Assembly (NCBI GenBank): GCA_964402955.1
Contig: CAYOEZ010000096.1
Coordinates: 1-16,757, forward strand
Length of the DNA: 16,757 nt
DNA from: CAYOEZ01 sp964402955
GTDB lineage: Bacteria; Chloroflexota; DTOL01; DAOUCN01
Direction of reading: 5' to 3'
Below the pieces are notes generated by a model. The model searched no databases and was not told the DNA's origin. It was given only the letters and a program-made list of their open reading frames with translations. Position 1 is the stretch's first letter. Every line of letters begins with the position of its first letter. Positions 1 to 5,582 of the stretch are shown here, one piece after another. A program made the translations under genes and the position numbers.

Positions 1-2
1 TG

Positions 3-128
3 CTCGACACACGTGAGCAACGAAACTGCTGGACCATGTTCTTCCACGGCGACCGCGCCCACCCGCATGGCGCTGCGCTGGGACTGGCCTATAGCGATGA
101 CCTGGAGCACTGGCATGAAAATGGCTGA
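3..128 (+). CDS. C-terminal end of a probable beta-propeller glycosidase (partial)
   Basis: An open frame enters from the left edge and ends at TGA 126-128, giving 41 residues. The segment 'MFFHGDRAHPHGAALGLAY' followed by SDDLEHW has the look of one blade of a five-bladed beta-propeller glycosidase (GH43/GH32/GH130 type). In those families 'GLA.S.DL.HW' recurs in each blade, and such proteins cleave or phosphorolyse plant-type oligosaccharides. The frame overlaps the next gene's start by 14 nt, which suggests co-transcription and translational coupling. Family assignment rests on a short fragment, so the exact GH family is not decided; the rest of the gene lies outside the window. Confidence 0.55.
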   Translation, partial: LDTREQRNCWTMFFHGDRAHPHGAALGLAYSDDLEHWHENG

Positions 129-1032
129 GATCAAGATCGCCTTGCTGCAGATGACCGCGTCCGGCTTCGACCAGGACGCCAACCGCGCCAGGGGCGAGGA
201 GTACTGCCGCCGCGCCGCCGCAATGGGCGCAGACGTCGCCCTCTTTCCGGAGATGTGGAACATCGGCTACACTTTGCCCGATGTTTCGCAGCCTGGCGAG
301 CGCGAGGCGTGGCGGGCGCAGGCGGTTGCCAGTGACAGCGCCTTCGTCGCCGGCTTCGCAGCCCTGGCCAGAGAGTTGAACATGGCTATTGCCGTCACCT
401 ACCTGCAAACGTGGGACGGCGCCCCACGCAACGCGCTGTCGTTGTTCGACCGCCACGGACGCCTGGTGTTCACTTATGCCAAAGTCCACACCTGCGACTT
501 CGACCGCGAGGCAGAGTTGACGCCCGGCGACGAGTTCTACGTGGCGAGCCTGGACACAGCACAGGGGTCGGTGCGTATCGGCGCCATGATCTGCTTCGAC
601 CGCGAGTTCCCGGAGAGCGCACGCATCCTCATGCTCAAAGGCGCCGAGGTGATCCTGGTTCCCAACGCCTGCGAGATGGAAGCCAATCGCCTTGGCCAAT
701 TGCGGGCGCGGGCATACGAGAACATGGTCGGCGTTGCCCTGGCGAACTACGCCGCGCCCCAGGAGAATGGCCATTCGGTGGCCTACGACGCGGTCGCCTT
801 CGACAATAGCGGGCGCTCGCTCGACACGTCGCGCATAGAAGCCGGCGGCGCCGAGGGCGTCTACCTGGCGCGCTTCGACATGGATCGCATCAGGCAATAC
901 CGAGAGCATGAGGCCTGGGGCAACGCCTACCGCAAGCCGCACCGCTACGAGTTGCTAACATCGCCGGCTGTCGAACCGCCTTTCGTCAGAATGGTCGCCG
1001 GCGGTATGCAATACGATCGTACCAAGAGATGA
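115..1032 (+). CDS. Carbon-nitrogen hydrolase (nitrilase superfamily)
   Basis: A 305-aa cytoplasmic enzyme predicted to hydrolyse a non-peptide C-N bond (amide, N-carbamoyl compound or nitrile). The superfamily Glu-Lys-Cys triad is visible: E46 in 'ALFPEMW', K123 in 'YAKVHTCDF' and C160 in 'GAMICFDREFPE'. Length is normal for a single-domain member. The start at 115 is chosen because GGAG at 104-107 sits 7 nt upstream and the protein then begins 'MKMAEIKIALLQM', the usual first strand. Reading further upstream in this frame gives residues unrelated to the family. The second Met at 121 is an alternative. The HAD gene follows after 1 nt, so the two are probably one transcript. Substrate cannot be told from sequence; the family call is firm. 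Confidence 0.9.
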   Translation: MKMAEIKIALLQMTASGFDQDANRARGEEYCRRAAAMGADVALFPEMWNIGYTLPDVSQPGEREAWRAQAVASDSAFVAGFAALARELNMAIAVTYLQTWDGAPRNALSLFDRHGRLVFTYAKVHTCDFDREAELTPGDEFYVASLDTAQGSVRIGAMICFDREFPESARILMLKGAEVILVPNACEMEANRLGQLRARAYENMVGVALANYAAPQENGHSVAYDAVAFDNSGRSLDTSRIEAGGAEGVYLARFDMDRIRQYREHEAWGNAYRKPHRYELLTSPAVEPPFVRMVAGGMQYDRTKR

Positions 1033-1033
1033 T

Positions 1034-1747
1034 ATGAAGAACACACCTGCTTTCGACCTGATCGGCTTTGACGCCGACGACACTCTGTGGGACACGGAGC
1101 AACAGTACCGCGGCATCGAGAACCGCTTCAAGCAGATAATGGCGGCCTATGGTGTCGTCTCTATCGATCCCCTCATGCACGAGATCGAGATTGCCAATCT
1201 GCAGTACTACGGCTATGGCATCAAGGGCTTCATCTTGTCCCTGATCGAGACGGGCGTCGCGCTCAGCACCGGTCGCATCGCCGGCAACGACGTGCAGACG
1301 ATGATCGATTGGGCCAAAGAGATGCAGACGGCGCCGGTCCGGCTTATGGATAGAGCATGCGACGTCGTCGCCCGCCTGGCAGCCGCCTATCCGCTTGTGC
1401 TGATCACCAAAGGCGACCTGCTCGACCAGGAGGCCAAGCTTGCGCGCTCTGGCCTCGCCGCGCACTTCCGTTACGTCGATGTGGTGAGCGAGAAGACCCA
1501 CCAGTCCTATGCCGCCATTCTGGAGCACTATCAGGTCAAGCCGGCGCGCTTTCTCATGGTGGGCAACTCGCTCAAGTCGGACATTCTGCCCGTTGTTGCG
1601 CTGGGCGGCCGCGCCGTGCATGTTCCTGCTCACCTGCTGTGGGAGCACGAGAGCGTCGCCCCACCCGATGGCGACAGGCCGTACGATGAGATCGAGCACC
1701 TGGGGCAATTGCCGCAGCTTGTCGAGACGATGAAGGAAAAAAGATGA
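1034..1747 (+). CDS. HAD-superfamily hydrolase
   Basis: A 237-aa haloacid dehalogenase-type phosphatase. Motif I is 'GFDADDTLW' with nucleophile D13 and acid/base D15. Motif II is T125 in 'LITKGD', the motif III Lys is probably K154 in 'VSEKTH', and motif IV is 'VGNSLKSDI' with D183. The helical stretch between motifs I and II (about residues 20-115) is the C1 cap, as in YjjG/phosphoglycolate-phosphatase-like members. AAGAG at 1024-1028 lies 5 nt before the ATG, and the gene starts 1 nt after the nitrilase stop. Pairing with an amidohydrolase suggests work on the same small molecule or a metabolite-repair role, which is inference. Substrate unknown. Confidence 0.88.
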   Translation: MKNTPAFDLIGFDADDTLWDTEQQYRGIENRFKQIMAAYGVVSIDPLMHEIEIANLQYYGYGIKGFILSLIETGVALSTGRIAGNDVQTMIDWAKEMQTAPVRLMDRACDVVARLAAAYPLVLITKGDLLDQEAKLARSGLAAHFRYVDVVSEKTHQSYAAILEHYQVKPARFLMVGNSLKSDILPVVALGGRAVHVPAHLLWEHESVAPPDGDRPYDEIEHLGQLPQLVETMKEKR

Positions 1748-1774
1748 CCAATCGAGCTGAATGAGGAGTTCATG

Positions 1775-2425
1775 ATGATTACGCTGGATCTCAAGAGGCA
1801 GTGGAAGCGCCTCTATGCTCCGTCGGCCAGGACAGTGCAGGTCGTGGATGTCCCGGAGTTCAGTTTCGTCATGATCGATGGCGGCATTTCGGCGGGGCAA
1901 GCGGTCGCCGAGTCGAGCGACTTCCAGGCGGGGATGCAGGCCATGTATGGGGCCGCCTACACGCTCAAGTTCATGTCGAAGAAACGGGCGGGGAATCCCA
2001 TCGACTACCCTGTCATGGCGCTGGAAGGCCTGTGGTGGGTAGAGTCCGGCGTCTTCGACTTCAACGTCAAGCAAGACTGGCGCTATACGCTGATGATCAT
2101 GCAGCCCGACCACATCAGCCAGGAGATGTTCCAAGCGGCGCTGCAACAGGTTCGCAAGAAACGGGGCGACTCGCCCGCCCTGGCCCGCCTGCGCCTGGCT
2201 CGCTTCCATGAGGGACTTGCGCTGCAGACGATGCACATTGGCCCCTACGCCAACGAGCCAGCGACAATCGCCCGCCTGCAAGCCTTTGAGCGTGAGAACG
2301 GCTACGTCCATCGTGGCAAGCACCACGAAATCTATATGGGCGATCCACGCCTGGCCGATCCGGGGAAGCTGAAGACAATACTGCGCGAGCCGGTCGAAAG
2401 GCTGGCTGGCGGGCCTGCGCGTTGA
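1775..2425 (+). CDS. GyrI-like small-molecule-binding domain protein
   Basis: A 216-aa stand-alone GyrI-like (SHS2-type) protein without a DNA-binding domain. It reads like the family: N-terminal 'LKRQWKRLYAPSA', 'FSFVMIDGGI', the central 'YPVMALEGLWW', and the second half with 'LQTMHIGPYANEPATI' and 'HHEIYMGDPRLADPGKLKTI'. Relatives bind hydrophobic small molecules, and some GyrI-like proteins hydrolyse cyclopropane or other electrophilic compounds; which applies here cannot be seen. Two ATGs lie in tandem at 1772 and 1775. AGGAG at 1764-1768 is 6 nt from the second and only 3 nt from the first, so 1775 is preferred. It follows the HAD gene after about 27 nt. Its stop codon overlaps the -35 element of the next promoter. 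Confidence 0.85.
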   Translation: MITLDLKRQWKRLYAPSARTVQVVDVPEFSFVMIDGGISAGQAVAESSDFQAGMQAMYGAAYTLKFMSKKRAGNPIDYPVMALEGLWWVESGVFDFNVKQDWRYTLMIMQPDHISQEMFQAALQQVRKKRGDSPALARLRLARFHEGLALQTMHIGPYANEPATIARLQAFERENGYVHRGKHHEIYMGDPRLADPGKLKTILREPVERLAGGPAR

Positions 2426-2450
2426 CGTCTGCCCCGCGCCGCTGTATACT
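2422..2450 (+). promoter_or_regulatory. Sigma-70-type promoter, probably giving a leaderless mRNA
   Basis: TTGACG at 2422-2427 and TATACT at 2445-2450 are separated by exactly 17 nt. Both match the housekeeping consensus at 5 of 6 positions. Start would be expected about 7 nt after the -10, which is 2457, the A of the next ATG. The only SD-like stretch, GGAG at 2451-2454, is 2 nt from the ATG and would lie upstream of the transcript. The -35 overlaps the TGA of the preceding gene. Seen directly; activity not tested. Confidence 0.7.
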
Positions 2451-2456
2451 GGAGCT

Positions 2457-2822
2457 ATGGTTCCAAGAGACAAGACAATAATTAGCCTGAAAATCGCACC
2501 CGCCCTGGCGCGCTCGTATCTGCTGAGCGTGACTAACTCATCCTACCGCAAAGGACTGAGTAAATACTGGCGCGTCGACGACAACGGCCACGTGCGCGCT
2601 CAGAGCGTCTGCTGGCTCTTCTGCTGGGCCAAGACAGGCAACGGCGACGCTGACGCCAAAGCAGGAGCGTGCGCGATCTTCGACGCCGTGCTCGATGTTC
2701 CGTTCGAGGTCTTCGGTGCGCAGGTGCCCCATGAATGGGCCGAAGGGGCGCGCTACATGGATGGCGACATGGAAAAGGAGCTCGATGCTCTGCTGAACAA
2801 GAAGCCTAAGAAGCGCAAGTAG
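2457..2822 (+). CDS. Hypothetical protein, 121 aa
   Basis: I do not recognise this protein. It has no signal peptide or membrane helix and looks cytoplasmic. The N-terminal half is basic (KYWRVDDNGHVRAQS). A compact middle contains the only two adjacent-region cysteines in 'VCWLFCWAK', followed by 'GACAIFDAVLDVPFEVFGAQVPHEW'. The end is an acidic-then-basic tail closing in KKPKKRK, which could contact nucleic acid. GC-rich codon usage resembles its neighbours and the frame is intact. It sits behind a near-consensus promoter that would make its mRNA start at the ATG itself. The DUF3052 gene follows after 18 nt, so the two, and perhaps the YdeI-like gene, form a transcript. The reading frame is well supported; the function is unknown. 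Confidence 0.7.
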   Translation: MVPRDKTIISLKIAPALARSYLLSVTNSSYRKGLSKYWRVDDNGHVRAQSVCWLFCWAKTGNGDADAKAGACAIFDAVLDVPFEVFGAQVPHEWAEGARYMDGDMEKELDALLNKKPKKRK

Positions 2823-2840
2823 CGACGCGGGAGATGCGCC

Positions 2841-3224
2841 ATGTCAGACAAGACAATTGTGCAGAAGATGCTGATCAAGCCGGGCCATCGCTTCGCCCTG
2901 CTCAACGCCCCTGACGGCTACGCGCAGCGCATGAGCGACCTGCCGGAAGACCCCGTCCTGGAAACGACGCTGCACGGCCTGGCCGACGTCATCCAGTGCT
3001 TCATCACGCGCAAGACGCAACTCGAGGAGACACTGCCGGCGTTGAAAGCGGCGCTCACGCCCCAGGGCATCCTCTGGATGACCTACCCCAAGCTGACATC
3101 CAAACTGGCGGGCGACATCAACCGCGACACCATCTACAGATATGCCCTCACGCCTGGCCTGCAGGGGGTGGCGATGGTCGCTATCGACGATGACTGGTCG
3201 GCTCCGCGCGCAAAGATTGCATAG
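2841..3224 (+). CDS. DUF3052-family protein
   Basis: A 127-aa protein of the DUF3052 type. Hallmarks are 'MLIKPGHRFALLNAPDGY' near the N-terminus, 'VIQCFITRKTQLEETLPALKAAL' in the middle, and 'GILWMTYPKLTSKL', where relatives carry a WPKK-S-G motif, before the end 'VAMVAIDDDWSAPR'. The Rossmann-like strand pattern is visible, but the family has no established reaction. GGGAG at 2829-2833 lies 7 nt before the ATG. It is divergent: the WPKK motif reads TYPKLTS. A second, more canonical DUF3052 domain is fused to a receiver-like domain at 12193-12987, so the window holds two paralogous copies. Family call confident; role unknown. Confidence 0.8.
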   Translation: MSDKTIVQKMLIKPGHRFALLNAPDGYAQRMSDLPEDPVLETTLHGLADVIQCFITRKTQLEETLPALKAALTPQGILWMTYPKLTSKLAGDINRDTIYRYALTPGLQGVAMVAIDDDWSAPRAKIA

Positions 3225-3234
3225 GGACAACAGC

Positions 3235-3714
3235 ATGGACGAGGCAACACCCGCAAGCCAGTCCTTTCGCGCCGTTCTGACGACCGACGGGCCGACCAGC
3301 GAGGCCACGTTTGTCGTGATTCCCTTTGACGCGCCGCTGCTCTTTGGCGGGCGCGGGCGCATCGCTGTCTGCGGCACGATCAACGGCGTCGCCTATCGCG
3401 CCTCGCTCTTCCCCTACGGTGGCGTCTACTATATGGGCGTCAACGCCGCCCTGCGCGCCGCCGTGCACGTCACGGCCGGCGACGCGGTGGACATCACCAT
3501 GCAGCGCGACGACGAGCCACGCACCGTGGCCACACCCCCCGACTTGGACGTCGCCCTGCAGGCCAACCCCGCCGCCCGCGCCGCCTGGGACAAGCTCAGC
3601 CCCTCGCACCGCCGCGAATACGTGCAGGCGATCGAAGATACGAAGAAGCCGGAGACGCGGAAGAGACGGGTGGAGAAGACGATTGACGCGCTGGGGAAGA
3701 AGGCAAGGAGCTAG
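3235..3714 (+). CDS. DUF1905 / YdeI-OmpD-associated domain protein
   Basis: A 159-aa protein with two parts. Residues ~11-92 are a DUF1905-type beta-barrel: 'FRAVLTTDG', then 'ATFVVIPFDAPLLFGGRGRIAVCGTINGVAY' in pieces, 'LFPYGGVYYMGVNAALR', and 'GDAVDITMQRDDEPR'. Residues ~104-155 are the 'bacteriocin-protection, YdeI/OmpD-associated' helical segment, with DLDVALQANPAARAAWDKL followed by 'SPSHRREYVQAI' and a basic tail. Such proteins are common and poorly characterised. The ATG at 3235 is chosen because AGGGA at 3223-3227 lies 7 nt upstream and the conserved domain begins right after; an upstream in-frame ATG at 3142 would run inside the DUF3052 gene. It starts 10 nt after that gene, so they are probably co-transcribed. 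Confidence 0.85.
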   Translation: MDEATPASQSFRAVLTTDGPTSEATFVVIPFDAPLLFGGRGRIAVCGTINGVAYRASLFPYGGVYYMGVNAALRAAVHVTAGDAVDITMQRDDEPRTVATPPDLDVALQANPAARAAWDKLSPSHRREYVQAIEDTKKPETRKRRVEKTIDALGKKARS

Positions 3715-3735
3715 AAGCTCCCTGCTGAATAAACG

Positions 3736-3808
3736 GAAGCCCCGTTGGGGCTGGCCGCCAGCCTGCAGGGCTTCAGTCCAATCAGCCCGACCACTTTGGC
3801 GTCGGGCT
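3736..3808 (+). terminator. Multi-hairpin intergenic region, likely terminator or REP-like
   Basis: Between the YdeI-like stop (3714) and the DUF4160 start several stems are possible. AGCCCC/GGGGCT pairs at 3738-3743 and 3747-3752. GAAGCCC at 3736-3742 pairs alternatively with GGGCTTC at 3768-3774. AGCCCGAC at 3784-3791 pairs with GTCGGGCT at 3801-3808 around a 9-nt loop and is followed by TT. U-tracts are weak. The repeated AGCCC theme looks like a REP-type element as much as a simple terminator. Confidence 0.5.
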
Positions 3809-3838
3809 TTGGCCGAACTGACGCTGGGAGGTAGCGCG

Positions 3839-4084
3839 ATGCCAACGGTTCTCAGGAGCGGGCCGTATCGTTTGTACTTTGTCAGCCATGACCTGGGCGA
3901 GCCGCCGCATGTGCATGTTGATCGAGACGACCAATCAGCCAAGTTCTGGCTCAATCCTGTGGGACTAGCGCGCAATCTGGGGTATAGCCCGCGAGATCTG
4001 CGCCAGATCGAGGAAGCTATCCGAGAGCATCAACCAGAGCTACTGGAGGCATGGTATGTTCACGTCGGACGTCAGACCAGGTGA
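3839..4084 (+). CDS. DUF4160 domain protein
   Basis: An 81-aa protein with the DUF4160 layout: 'MPTVLRSGPYRLYFVSHD', then 'EPPHVHVDRDDQSAKFWLNP' and the helical C-terminus 'LRQIEEAIREHQPELLEAWY'. The E-P-P-H-V-H-V stretch is the family signature. The ATG at 3839 has GGAGG at 3827-3831 with a 7-nt gap; longer versions of this frame upstream are antisense-like noise inside the previous gene. The 3' end overlaps the DUF2442 gene by 29 nt. DUF4160 and DUF2442 occur together in many bacteria and are sometimes listed as toxin-antitoxin-like, but no activity is established to my knowledge. Confidence 0.87.
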   Translation: MPTVLRSGPYRLYFVSHDLGEPPHVHVDRDDQSAKFWLNPVGLARNLGYSPRDLRQIEEAIREHQPELLEAWYVHVGRQTR

Positions 4085-4331
4085 ACGCGTCAAAAACGTT
4101 GATGTCACCGAAGATACTTTGAGCGTTGATCTGCTGGATGGGCGGACAATCATTGTCCCGCTTGCCTGGTACCCGCGCCTGCTGCATGCAACACCTGCTC
4201 AGCGTCAGAACTGGCGCATCGCGGGCGCCGGCTACGGGATTCACTGGCCCGATGTTGACGAAGACCTGAGCACGGAAGGGCTGCTGCGGGGCGCGCCCGC
4301 GCCGTATGCCGGTGCGATGGCAAAGGTATAG
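4056..4331 (+). CDS. DUF2442 domain protein
   Basis: A 91-aa protein matching DUF2442: 'RVKNVDVTEDTLSVDLLDGR', 'TIIVPLAWYPRLLHATPAQR', and 'NWRIAGAGYGIHWPDVDEDL'. The last carries the family hallmark of a Gly-Ile-His-Trp-Pro core followed by Asp-Glu-Asp-Leu, and then 'STEGLL'. The ATG at 4056 lies inside the DUF4160 gene (29-nt overlap), and GGAGG at 4045-4049, 6 nt upstream, provides a ribosome site. The overlap implies coupled expression and a joint function. The tail is followed by about 144 nt without a gene before mannonate dehydratase. Family call firm, function unknown. Confidence 0.87.
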   Translation: MFTSDVRPGERVKNVDVTEDTLSVDLLDGRTIIVPLAWYPRLLHATPAQRQNWRIAGAGYGIHWPDVDEDLSTEGLLRGAPAPYAGAMAKV

Positions 4332-4388
4332 GTCAGCAGTGGCAGATCGTTGGCTGGCGCAGTGTCCGGCGCGTTATCTATAGAATAT

Positions 4389-4394
4389 AGGAGG
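4389..4394 (+). promoter_or_regulatory. Orphan AGGAGG Shine-Dalgarno
   Basis: A perfect AGGAGG lies in an AT-rich patch (TTATCTATAGAATAT just before it) but no ATG/GTG/TTG follows at a usable distance. The next gene starts at 4476, over 80 nt away and behind a heptad array. It may be the displaced ribosome site of the mannonate dehydratase gene, or chance. Confidence 0.35.
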
Positions 4395-4412
4395 CGAGCG
4401 GTTTCCGGAGCC

Positions 4413-4447
4413 GATACCCTATACCCGATACCCTGAACCCTGCACCC
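4413..4447. repeat. Period-7 CCC (GGG on the - strand) array
   Basis: Five consecutive heptads: GATACCC, TATACCC, GATACCC, TGAACCC, TGCACCC. CCC occurs at 4417, 4424, 4431, 4438 and 4445, exactly 7 apart. On the - strand this is G3-N4 five times over, a textbook G-quadruplex pattern. It lies between an orphan AGGAGG and the mannonate dehydratase start. Confidence 0.85.
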
Positions 4448-4475
4448 CGCCCTCGGCGCCCGAGACCCGACACAC

Positions 4476-5456
4476 ATGCTACACATCGCAGAAGTTCTTC
4501 CCCCCAAGCCATCGCCGCTGTGGCGGATGGTCAAGCAGTGCGGCGTCACCCATGTCGTGGGCGGCATGGATTTCAGCCGCGGGCTGAACGTGCCCAAAGA
4601 GGACCTGCCCTGGCGCCACATTTCGATCGTGCGCCTGAAGACGGCCTATGAGGACTTCGGCTTCACGTTTGACGTGCTCGAGAGCCGCCCGTCGCTGACC
4701 AGGGCCAAGCTCGGCCTGCCCGGCCGCGACGAGGAGATCGACACGGCCATCACCCTCATCCGCAACATGGGCGCGCTGGGCATTCCCTGCTGGTGCTACG
4801 AGTGGATGCCCGTGTTCAACTGGACGCGCACATCGACCACCGTCCCTGCCCGCGGCGGCGCGCTCGCCACCGGCTTCGACTATGAGCTGATCAAGAACGC
4901 CCCGCTCACCGAGTATGGTGTGGTCACTGAGGAGACACTGTGGGCTTCGCTCAAGTACTTCCTCGACGCCGTCGTGCCGGAGGCAGAGAAGGCCAACGTC
5001 AAGCTGGCCATGCACCCCGACGATCCGCCGCTGTCGCCATTGCGCGGCCTGGGGCGCATCATGCGCAGCGTCGAGAACTACCAGCGCCTGCTCGATCTGT
5101 ATCCCAGCCCGGTCAACGGCATCGCGCTCTGCCAGGGTAACTTTGCCCTGATGACCGACGACCTGCCCGCGGTCATTCGCCACTTCGGCAAGCAAGGCAA
5201 GGTCTTCTTTGCCCATCTGCGCGATGTGCGCGGCGTGGTCACGAAGTTCGTCGAGACGTTTCACGACGAGGGCCAGACGGACATGCTCGCCTGTATGAGG
5301 GCCTACCGCGACATCGGCTTCGATGGCGTCATCCGCCCCGACCACGTGCCGACGATGGAAGGCGACAGCAATGAGAACGCCGGTTATTCATCCATTGGCC
5401 GCCTTTTCGCCATCGGCTATTTAACTGGGCTGAAGCAGGCAGTGTATTCGGAGTAG
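4476..5456 (+). CDS. uxuA: Mannonate dehydratase
   Basis: A 326-aa cytoplasmic TIM-barrel enzyme that dehydrates D-mannonate to 2-keto-3-deoxy-D-gluconate in the glucuronate branch of hexuronate catabolism (EC 4.2.1.8). Metal ligands expected from characterised UxuA enzymes fall in recognisable motifs: H180 in 'LAMHPDDPP', C219 in 'ALCQGNF', H247 in 'FAHLRDVRG' and D289 in 'IRPDHVPT'. It is at the short end of the family (E. coli UxuA is 394 aa) but runs through the conserved C-terminal 'SSIGRLFAIGYLTGL'. No in-frame ATG/GTG exists between the upstream stop at 4434 and 4476, and no SD is seen before it. The stop codon merges into a GGG-heptad array. The sugar-acid dehydratase and glycosidase downstream support a role in uronic-acid use. 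Confidence 0.92.
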   Translation: MLHIAEVLPPKPSPLWRMVKQCGVTHVVGGMDFSRGLNVPKEDLPWRHISIVRLKTAYEDFGFTFDVLESRPSLTRAKLGLPGRDEEIDTAITLIRNMGALGIPCWCYEWMPVFNWTRTSTTVPARGGALATGFDYELIKNAPLTEYGVVTEETLWASLKYFLDAVVPEAEKANVKLAMHPDDPPLSPLRGLGRIMRSVENYQRLLDLYPSPVNGIALCQGNFALMTDDLPAVIRHFGKQGKVFFAHLRDVRGVVTKFVETFHDEGQTDMLACMRAYRDIGFDGVIRPDHVPTMEGDSNENAGYSSIGRLFAIGYLTGLKQAVYSE

Positions 5457-5472
5457 GGAGCAGGGAGTAGGG
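5450..5472. repeat. Period-7 GGG array at the uxuA stop codon
   Basis: GGG begins at 5456, 5463 and 5470, exactly 7 apart, with AGTA or AGCA between, preceded by a partial unit inside the last codons. The first GGG shares its first base with the TAG stop (5454-5456) of the mannonate dehydratase gene. It has the same unit type as the arrays near 9422 and 9497. Confidence 0.75.
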
Positions 5473-5503
5473 AACGCTGATGACGCAGAAAGAGCCACGG
5501 ATT

Positions 5504-5562
5504 GTCGCGGATAGAGCATTTTGATCGGTGCAGATCCGCGACGTTACCGTGTTGATCCGCGT
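5504..5562. repeat. ATCCGCG inverted/direct repeats in intergenic DNA
   Basis: GTCGCGGAT at 5504-5512 is the perfect reverse complement of ATCCGCGAC at 5534-5542 (9-bp stem, 21-nt loop). A third ATCCGCG copy sits at 5555-5561, just before the ribosome site at 5571. ATCCGCG-rich intergenic repeats are frequent in large environmental genomes; whether this one is dispersed here cannot be seen from a single window. Confidence 0.55.
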
Positions 5563-5582
5563 CCCATTATGGAGGAATTGCC

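Noticed and set aside
13..114. N-terminal extension of the amidohydrolase
   Set aside because: The extra 34 residues do not fit the family, and the other frame here continues a glycosidase; a good ribosome site supports 115.
986..2473. 495-codon open frame on the - strand
   Set aside because: It runs antisense across the HAD and GyrI-like genes, which have clear motifs. Its product is Arg/His/Leu/Val-rich without domains, as expected opposite GC-rich genes.
3142..3234. N-terminal extension of the YdeI-like protein
   Set aside because: It lies within the DUF3052 coding region and the ATG at 3235 has a well-placed AGGGA.
3181..3975. 264-codon open frame on the - strand
   Set aside because: Crosses the YdeI-like gene, the hairpin region and part of DUF4160 with no domain of its own.
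4479..5345. 288-codon open frame on the - strand
   Set aside because: Antisense to uxuA, whose metal-ligand motifs are all intact.
5480..5524. 14-codon ORF after uxuA
   Set aside because: It lies in repeat-derived intergenic DNA and has no ribosome site.
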